A stretch of DNA of 64,000 nucleotides, from the NCBI GenBank assembly GCA_002439875.1, contig DJQB01000002.1:129186-193185 (forward strand), given 5' to 3'. The stretch comes from Bacteroidales bacterium UBA6397 (GTDB lineage Bacteria; Bacteroidota; Bacteroidia; Bacteroidales; UBA932). Below, piece after piece: positions 60,401 through 64,000 of the stretch. The position numbers and the translations under genes were made by a program. How positions within the stretch are numbered: the stretch's first letter is position 1; every line of letters starts with the position of its first letter. Below the pieces are notes generated by a model. That model worked only from the letters and a program-made list of their open reading frames with translations. It was not told where the DNA came from and ran no database searches.

Positions 60401-61222
60401 CGCTCCGATCGTGGCCATGTCCATCAGGTTCAGCCCCTTCTTGTCGCGTCCGGTCTCCGCGCGCATCTTCATGTACAGGCTCATCGTGCCGTCAATGTCC
60501 TCCTTGATGAAGGAATCCTCGACATCAATGCTTTCCAGCTCCGTTGTGAAGGTCGTGTGGCGGCAATGGTCGCTCCAGTATGTGTCCAGAATCCTGAGCT
60601 CGGTCTCGTTCGGATCCCTGCCCTCCTCGGTGAAGTATCTGACAACCTCCGCGAGGTCATCAGCGTTCATCGCCAGCCCCATCTTTTTGCAATATGCCTT
60701 CAGATCGTCCCCGCTCATATTCCTGAATCCCTCCAGCACTGGAACCGGCTTTACAGCAGCAAGCTCTGTGTCAGCGAGTTTGCTTAGATCTTTCGTGCGT
60801 GATTCGACCGGATTTATGTAGTAGTGACGGATTTTCTCAAGGGTCTCTTCGGAAGCATCGGTGTCAACGATCAGCAGTTTGGAGCTCTTGATGCTGATCT
60901 GTGCGGATGGCTCGATCAGGTGAACGCAGTCCACTGCCGAGGCCGCTCTCTGGTCAAACTGGCCTGGCAGGTATTCCACGGCGATGTACTTCGCTCCGTC
61001 CAGATCTATCGAATCTGTGACAGAGTCGGTCACAATCTCTCCGAAGACACTGTAGAGGCTCTTTTCCAGAAGTTCCGGTGTGAATCCGAAAAGGTCATAA
61101 ACATTAAGCAGCCGAAGCGTTTTCAGCTCCAGCTGCAGGTTCTCGTTGAGTTCCCCAAGAAGACTCTTTGCCTCCACCTGGAACTCCGGGTGTTTCTCCA
61201 CGAAAATGCGGTAATTGGACAT
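57464..61222 (-). CDS. purL: Phosphoribosylformylglycinamidine synthase, single chain
   Basis: It converts FGAR and glutamine to FGAM in purine synthesis. It has 1252 residues, the large fused type. The order is N-terminal PurS-like domain, linker, two AIR-synthase-like halves (TYWSDHCRHTTF near 220, FKNETHNHPTEIEPFGGAATCLGG, IGGKDSMSG) and a C-terminal glutaminase with the Cys nucleophile in GLILGICNGFQALV plus SHGEGKF. A consensus promoter lies at 61250-61281. It is followed by repeats of both families before purC. Confidence 0.97.
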   Translation of the reverse strand: MSNYRIFVEKHPEFQVEAKSLLGELNENLQLELKTLRLLNVYDLFGFTPELLEKSLYSVFGEIVTDSVTDSIDLDGAKYIAVEYLPGQFDQRAASAVDCVHLIEPSAQISIKSSKLLIVDTDASEETLEKIRHYYINPVESRTKDLSKLADTELAAVKPVPVLEGFRNMSGDDLKAYCKKMGLAMNADDLAEVVRYFTEEGRDPNETELRILDTYWSDHCRHTTFTTELESIDVEDSFIKEDIDGTMSLYMKMRAETGRDKKGLNLMDMATIGAKYLRKHGLLDDMEVSEENNACSIFIDVDVDGETERWLLMFKNETHNHPTEIEPFGGAATCLGGAIRDPLSGRSYVYQAMRVTGAGDIYKPVSETLPGKLPQKVITRKAAHGYSSYGNQIGLATTHVREIYHEGYTAKRMEVGAVVGAVKAENVRRESPKAGDVVLMIGGRTGRDGIGGATGSSKEHTEESLETCGSEVQKGNAPEERKLERLFRRPEVTRLIKKSNDFGAGGVSVAIGELADGLDIYLDRVPVKYSGMNSTELAISESQERMAVVVEAKDEEEFKALCHSENVEVTHVAEVTDTARMRMFYGDKVVVDLSRAFIDSAGAKHYSKATIGAVEDRDPFFRDVPGKNLKERMFANLQDPNVTCQKGLIEMFDSTIGRSTVLMPFGGELQATETQVSVQKLPVQGYTDTASMMAFGFNPDLCDWSPYHGAAYSFIEACSKVVAAGGHWETMRFSCQEYFERMTADPKVWGKPAAALLGALKMQKELGLASIGGKDSMSGSFETEDGKTIHVPPTLIAFGITTVKADNVISPELKWEGDRLYLVKHTPLANRMPDTEQLKRSWNYIQEQISEGTIVAGWAVGFGGVAEALCKMSFGNAFGFDVNLSEDDLFNLNYGSIVVETDGSALDFENAIEIGSVTSGEDGNVRVNGTKLSIFELMDFNASLFEKVYPAVSKPDFKRLMPKGMEGVKPFKAKKADLEYKGPKVDKVVAYLPVFPGTNCDYDSAKAFRKAGAEIRTSVFRNLSDKDVFESIAEMKENIDNCQILMLSGGFSAGDEPDGSGKFIANVLNNKDIAAAIEGLISRGGLILGICNGFQALVKSGLLPYGELGKVTKDSPTLFRNDINRHISQMVTTRVASTNSPWLRGMTVGDEYAIPVSHGEGKFVVSEELARELFANGQVAFQYVDPLTDEPTMESPYNPNGSYYAIEGIISRNGQILGKMGHSERYERNLLKNIEADLEQPLFENAVRYFIG

Positions 61223-61249
61223 CTTTGCAAGTTCTTTTTAAGACTATCG

Positions 61250-61281
61250 CAAAGTTAGCCTTTTCGGCCCACATTTACAAA
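61250..61281 (-). promoter_or_regulatory. Promoter of purL
   Basis: On the minus strand TTTG (61281-61278) and TAACTTTG (61257-61250) are 20 bp apart. The start site would be ~61243, giving a 20-nt leader. Confidence 0.8.
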
Positions 61282-61293
61282 ATCATTTCTTGG

Positions 61294-62175
61294 TCATAAC
61301 CAAGAAAAATCATTGGAGATCAGAAGTTCATCTTTTTTGATAAGATGAGTGGTTTGCATAGGAATTGATTGATATGAAAGAAAGTGTTTATGCGCCAAAT
61401 TCTTAACATCTTCAACGCAGTCATACGTCATTAGGTAGTTCCCTTTGAACTCAGAGACAAGGTCAAACAGGCCTTCGTGATCAATCTCAAAATGAGTATA
61501 AAGTCGATGACCCGCGACAGTGTACGGTGGGTCAATGAAAAATGCTGCCTTGGGATCATGAATATGTTGCCGTATTATTGAAAAAGCATCAGCCTGATGG
61601 AATTCTATTTTTGTTGACATCTCATGAATTGCCTTTATTCTTCTGGCGAGTGTCTCTGGATACCATCTAGAAAATATTCCTTTTCTGTTTTCTCCGTTCT
61701 TCATCATTCCGGAACCTTTAGCAAGGATTCCTCCATGGCAGGTCCTGTTTCTAAGCAGAGTCGAGAAAGCTAATTCTCTATCGTTCTTGCCCTCTTTTGA
61801 AAGGATGTTATGAAGCTCTTCATATTGAGGTTTGAATGTCAATATTTGGGCAATAAGCCAATCGCAATCGTTGCTTAGCATAGTTTTCCAAACAGCCGCG
61901 ACATCTTCATCAATTTCGGAGAATATGACTTTCTTGAAATATCCTTCGAATAGTGCGGTAAGTCCTGTGATTCCACCTCCACAGAAAGGTTCTATCAACG
62001 TGTCACAGCCAGAACAATGGCTGAACCATTTCCTTGATGTAGGCACAAGCCATGTTTTCCCACCCGGATACCTGAATGGACTTCGTTGAGGAACTGATGA
62101 GACATTCACCACTTTCCCCTTTTCTATAACAATATTCCCGAACAAATCGTAATTGACAATAGTTTGCATAATCAT
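61294..62175 (-). CDS. D12-class (Dam-like) adenine-N6 DNA methyltransferase
   Basis: This is a modification methyltransferase of 293 residues. Motif X is PFRYPGGK (33-40), motif I EPFCGGGIT (62-70) and catalytic motif IV DPPYTVAG (~212). The order X-I-IV is the alpha-type D12 arrangement. The target cannot be deduced; it should match the adjacent endonuclease. Its start overlaps the end of the upstream NotI-like gene by 4 bp (ATGA), so the two are translationally coupled. It is AT-richer than the neighbouring purL, suggesting acquisition. Confidence 0.9.
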   Translation of the reverse strand: MIMQTIVNYDLFGNIVIEKGKVVNVSSVPQRSPFRYPGGKTWLVPTSRKWFSHCSGCDTLIEPFCGGGITGLTALFEGYFKKVIFSEIDEDVAAVWKTMLSNDCDWLIAQILTFKPQYEELHNILSKEGKNDRELAFSTLLRNRTCHGGILAKGSGMMKNGENRKGIFSRWYPETLARRIKAIHEMSTKIEFHQADAFSIIRQHIHDPKAAFFIDPPYTVAGHRLYTHFEIDHEGLFDLVSEFKGNYLMTYDCVEDVKNLAHKHFLSYQSIPMQTTHLIKKDELLISNDFSWL

Positions 62176-62876
62176 TCGTTAGCTTCTCCGTTGGACGTGT
62201 CGAGAATTGTACGCGGATTCTCAGGTGATATCTGTGATTGATTCTTTGATTCAAGCTTCTTTTGTAGAGTTCTCACAAATACGTTGATGCTTCCTGGCCT
62301 TGGCGCAATCACCATGTTCAATGCAGAATGATATTCCGTGTACACGACCCTAGATAAAGCAATATGGTAAGAGTCAGTGTGTGGATCATGTTCTAAGCGG
62401 TAAAGAAACCAAGCAATATCTGCATTATCTTCATTTACTGCAGGAAGTTTAGGCAATGTTGAGAAGAACTCCTCCTGAATGACTATGCATTGTTTCTTTC
62501 CCCATGACTTGAAGATGCCTCCTTTAGAAAGCATCTGCGGAATAAGCCTTTTCCTTGAGGATGAAAGGTAGTCTGGGTGCGGATAATTCTCACCATCCCA
62601 TCTGAAATCAGGTGCTGGATTTTCGATGTACTTATTGAATGCGTTTCTTAGATTTCCGGAGATATACACACCTTGCACTTCCACAGAGGCGAAATCGAGG
62701 ATGCCCCCGTTATGAAAGATACTACACACTCCTAATGGATCTTGTGCTTTGTCCTTTGTGCAGTTTGGAACAATATTGCAGTATGGACAAAGTTTGTTTG
62801 CTCTGAAGTTATCTGCTTTTTTGCTTTGGTTGGATATTGGAAATCCAAATACCTCAGCAAGAGGGTTACTATTCAT
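62172..62876 (-). CDS. Probable NotI-family type II restriction endonuclease
   Basis: The protein has 234 residues. The N-terminus NPLAEVFGFPISNQSKKA followed by LCPYCNIVPNCTKDKAQDPLGVCSIFH resembles proteins annotated as NotI-family endonucleases, including a Cys cluster (Cys30, Cys33, Cys39, Cys51) expected to bind iron or zinc. It is much shorter than NotI itself (383). Possible catalytic acids are in the middle region (ENYPHPDYL, QCIVIQEEF), but I cannot assign them. It is coupled to a D12 methylase by a 4-bp overlap, which supports a restriction role. Specificity is unknown. A minus-strand -7-like TAACTTTG lies at 62903-62896. Confidence 0.65.
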   Translation of the reverse strand: MNSNPLAEVFGFPISNQSKKADNFRANKLCPYCNIVPNCTKDKAQDPLGVCSIFHNGGILDFASVEVQGVYISGNLRNAFNKYIENPAPDFRWDGENYPHPDYLSSSRKRLIPQMLSKGGIFKSWGKKQCIVIQEEFFSTLPKLPAVNEDNADIAWFLYRLEHDPHTDSYHIALSRVVYTEYHSALNMVIAPRPGSINVFVRTLQKKLESKNQSQISPENPRTILDTSNGEANE

Positions 62877-62954
62877 AAACGACTATGTTTTAGTCCAAAG
62901 TTAGTTCTTTCGATTCACATTTGCAAAGATAACGCAGTTCACGATGGTGTGCGC

Positions 62955-63983
62955 TTAGTCAACCCAATGGCTGAAGAAACGCCAGATTTCGGAGCAGGTG
63001 TCCATGTCTTTGTCGGACCATGAGTGGTTGCCGCCTTCGACTTTGTAGAGCCAGACTTCGGTGGGCTTACCGCCTTTCTCTGCCGGTTTGCCAGCCTTGA
63101 ACTGATAGAGAGTGACTTGATTACGGCCATCCCAGCGAGGAAGTTCGATGACATATTCCTCGGTGCAACCATTGACAGCTATGATTCGACTTATGGCAGC
63201 GGGGACTGGAAGATAGGCACCCCATCCTCCTTTATTCTCCGGGTCACCAAGCCATTCGGAAGTGTGATCCTGGGTGCCGTGCACCTCCATGAAAGGAAGC
63301 GGGTGCTTGTAGGAATATTCAGTTTCCATCCAGTTGAACTGAAGTCCAGCGATTGAAGCCATGGCCTTGAAGGCTTTCGGTGCGCGCATCGCGATCAGGT
63401 AGATGATGTCACCTCCGTTGGACATTCCGGTGAGAAAGGTGTTCCAGGAACTGAGATCGAATTTCTTTTGTAGCTCTTTGGAGAGGGCGATAAGGAACTT
63501 CACATCATCGGTCTTCATCCCTTCCTGCGAAGGGTAGCGTACATTCCATCCCGTTTTGCCTTTCGGATCTTTTATGCCTTGAGGATAGCAGACTGCAAAG
63601 CTGTTCTTGTCAGCGACATCCATCATCGCTTTCTTTCCTTTGAGAGCCGATCCTCCGTAGCCGTGAAGGACTATCACCAGCGGAGCTCCTTCCTTCAATC
63701 CTTCCGGGCGGTACAGGTAATATTCCCGCTCAATCCCTTGATTCTTCATTGTGAACCGTTCGCACCGCTCCCTTACTCCGTACTCTTGCGCAGGGCTTTC
63801 GCAGAGAGAGGATGCCTCGACAGACTCGGCATCCAGTTGATTCGTAACATTTAATATGTTTTGTCTGCTGCTTGTATGGTCGCTGAGCCTGTCGAAGCGA
63901 CAGTCTATAACATTGTCAGCCCCAATGCTTCCCACAGCGTAGGCCAGGGTCAGAAACACAGAAACAATCGTGGAGAATAACAT
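62955..63983 (-). CDS. Secreted esterase of the PHB-depolymerase / feruloyl esterase (CE1) type
   Basis: This is an alpha/beta hydrolase of 342 residues with a signal peptide (MLFSTIVSVFLTLAYAVGSIGA). Residues ~24-75 are an odd low-similarity segment partly encoded by two family B palindromes. The catalytic domain starts near 80 (LVIVLHGYGGSALKGKKAM), with the nucleophile in GMSNGGDIIYL, Asp in HGTQDHT and His in GGNHSW. Family members release ferulic or acetyl groups from plant polysaccharides or cleave polyesters. It is alone on the minus strand. Confidence 0.85.
   Translation of the reverse strand: MLFSTIVSVFLTLAYAVGSIGADNVIDCRFDRLSDHTSSRQNILNVTNQLDAESVEASSLCESPAQEYGVRERCERFTMKNQGIEREYYLYRPEGLKEGAPLVIVLHGYGGSALKGKKAMMDVADKNSFAVCYPQGIKDPKGKTGWNVRYPSQEGMKTDDVKFLIALSKELQKKFDLSSWNTFLTGMSNGGDIIYLIAMRAPKAFKAMASIAGLQFNWMETEYSYKHPLPFMEVHGTQDHTSEWLGDPENKGGWGAYLPVPAAISRIIAVNGCTEEYVIELPRWDGRNQVTLYQFKAGKPAEKGGKPTEVWLYKVEGGNHSWSDKDMDTCSEIWRFFSHWVD
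63810..63834. repeat. Family B hairpin in the esterase N-terminus, copy 1
   Basis: GGATGCC and GGCATCC (7-bp perfect arms) flank a loop that reads GAGTCTGTCGA on the minus strand, 10 of 11 identical to the loop at 63878-63901. It is translated in frame. Confidence 0.8.
63878..63901. repeat. Family B hairpin in the esterase N-terminus, copy 2
   Basis: GTCGCT and AGCGAC (6-bp perfect arms) flank loop GAGCCTGTCGA. It is translated in frame between the signal peptide and the catalytic domain. Confidence 0.85.
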
Positions 63984-64000
63984 GTTGATTGATTGAGTTT

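Noticed and set aside
1..64000. tRNA, rRNA or known riboswitch genes
   Set aside because: Every gap between genes was read for T-arm-like GTTCRA motifs and clover-leaf pairing; none was convincing. The purine, serine and metG leaders are too short or unstructured for a known riboswitch.

Overview
This window comes from a Bacteroidales (Bacteroidota) chromosome of roughly 50% GC. The evidence is a SusC/SusD pair, many lipoproteins with Bacteroidota-type lipoboxes, several promoters of the form TTTG-N19/20-TAnnTTTG, a serC-serA-DUF1015 cluster and short dehydrogenase-type SerA as in Bacteroides, a DUF3127 protein, and a single-chain PurL. I cannot name genus or species. No rRNA, tRNA or CRISPR array was seen.

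Layout. 0-2 kb: an IS200-like (RAYT-type) transposase gene and about 0.9 kb of non-coding DNA holding tandem repeats, hairpins and two diverged ~123-bp direct repeats. 2-20 kb: housekeeping genes: serine synthesis (serC, serA, DUF1015), pyrB-yigZ, a pRiA4b ORF-3-like gene with miaA, a DUF3127 OB-fold protein with an SSB-like tip, an FKBP lipoprotein, recQ, a PHP phosphatase, then DUF308-dnaG-metG-galM. 19.6-23 kb: an accessory patch. It holds a small ORF out of frame across a G10 tract upstream of a fimbrillin/leucine-rich-repeat lipoprotein, and a frameshifted AbiE-like toxin-antitoxin pair. 22.9-31.9 kb: an O-methyltransferase, a complete EcoRI-type restriction-modification pair, a GH29 fucosidase, an M16 peptidase, dnaX and lptB.

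31.9-53.0 kb: a region rich in organophosphate functions. It has two divergent OPA-family (GlpT/UhpC-like) transporters, an FAD oxidoreductase, mtlD, a secreted metallophosphoesterase, an SGNH hydrolase, a 1050-residue fibronectin-III surface lipoprotein, a secreted glycerophosphodiester phosphodiesterase, SusC/SusD and a lipoprotein metallophosphoesterase. I infer that it captures phosphodiester-containing glycans or head groups, cleaves them outside the cytoplasm and imports the phosphorylated products. 53-64 kb: an rpe-like gene, cysS, an outer-membrane protein, purC, purL, a second restriction-modification pair (D12 adenine methylase with a NotI-family-like protein) and a secreted esterase.

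The most unusual layer is a set of palindromic repeats. Family A (three sites) has a conserved ~27-nt core between arms that differ from site to site but always pair. Family B (six sites) has a conserved 11-nt loop GAGCnnGYCGA on variable stems and occurs inside coding sequences (the dnaG linker and an esterase N-terminus) as well as between genes. A perfect 40-nt palindrome also forms the 3' end of the DUF3127 gene.
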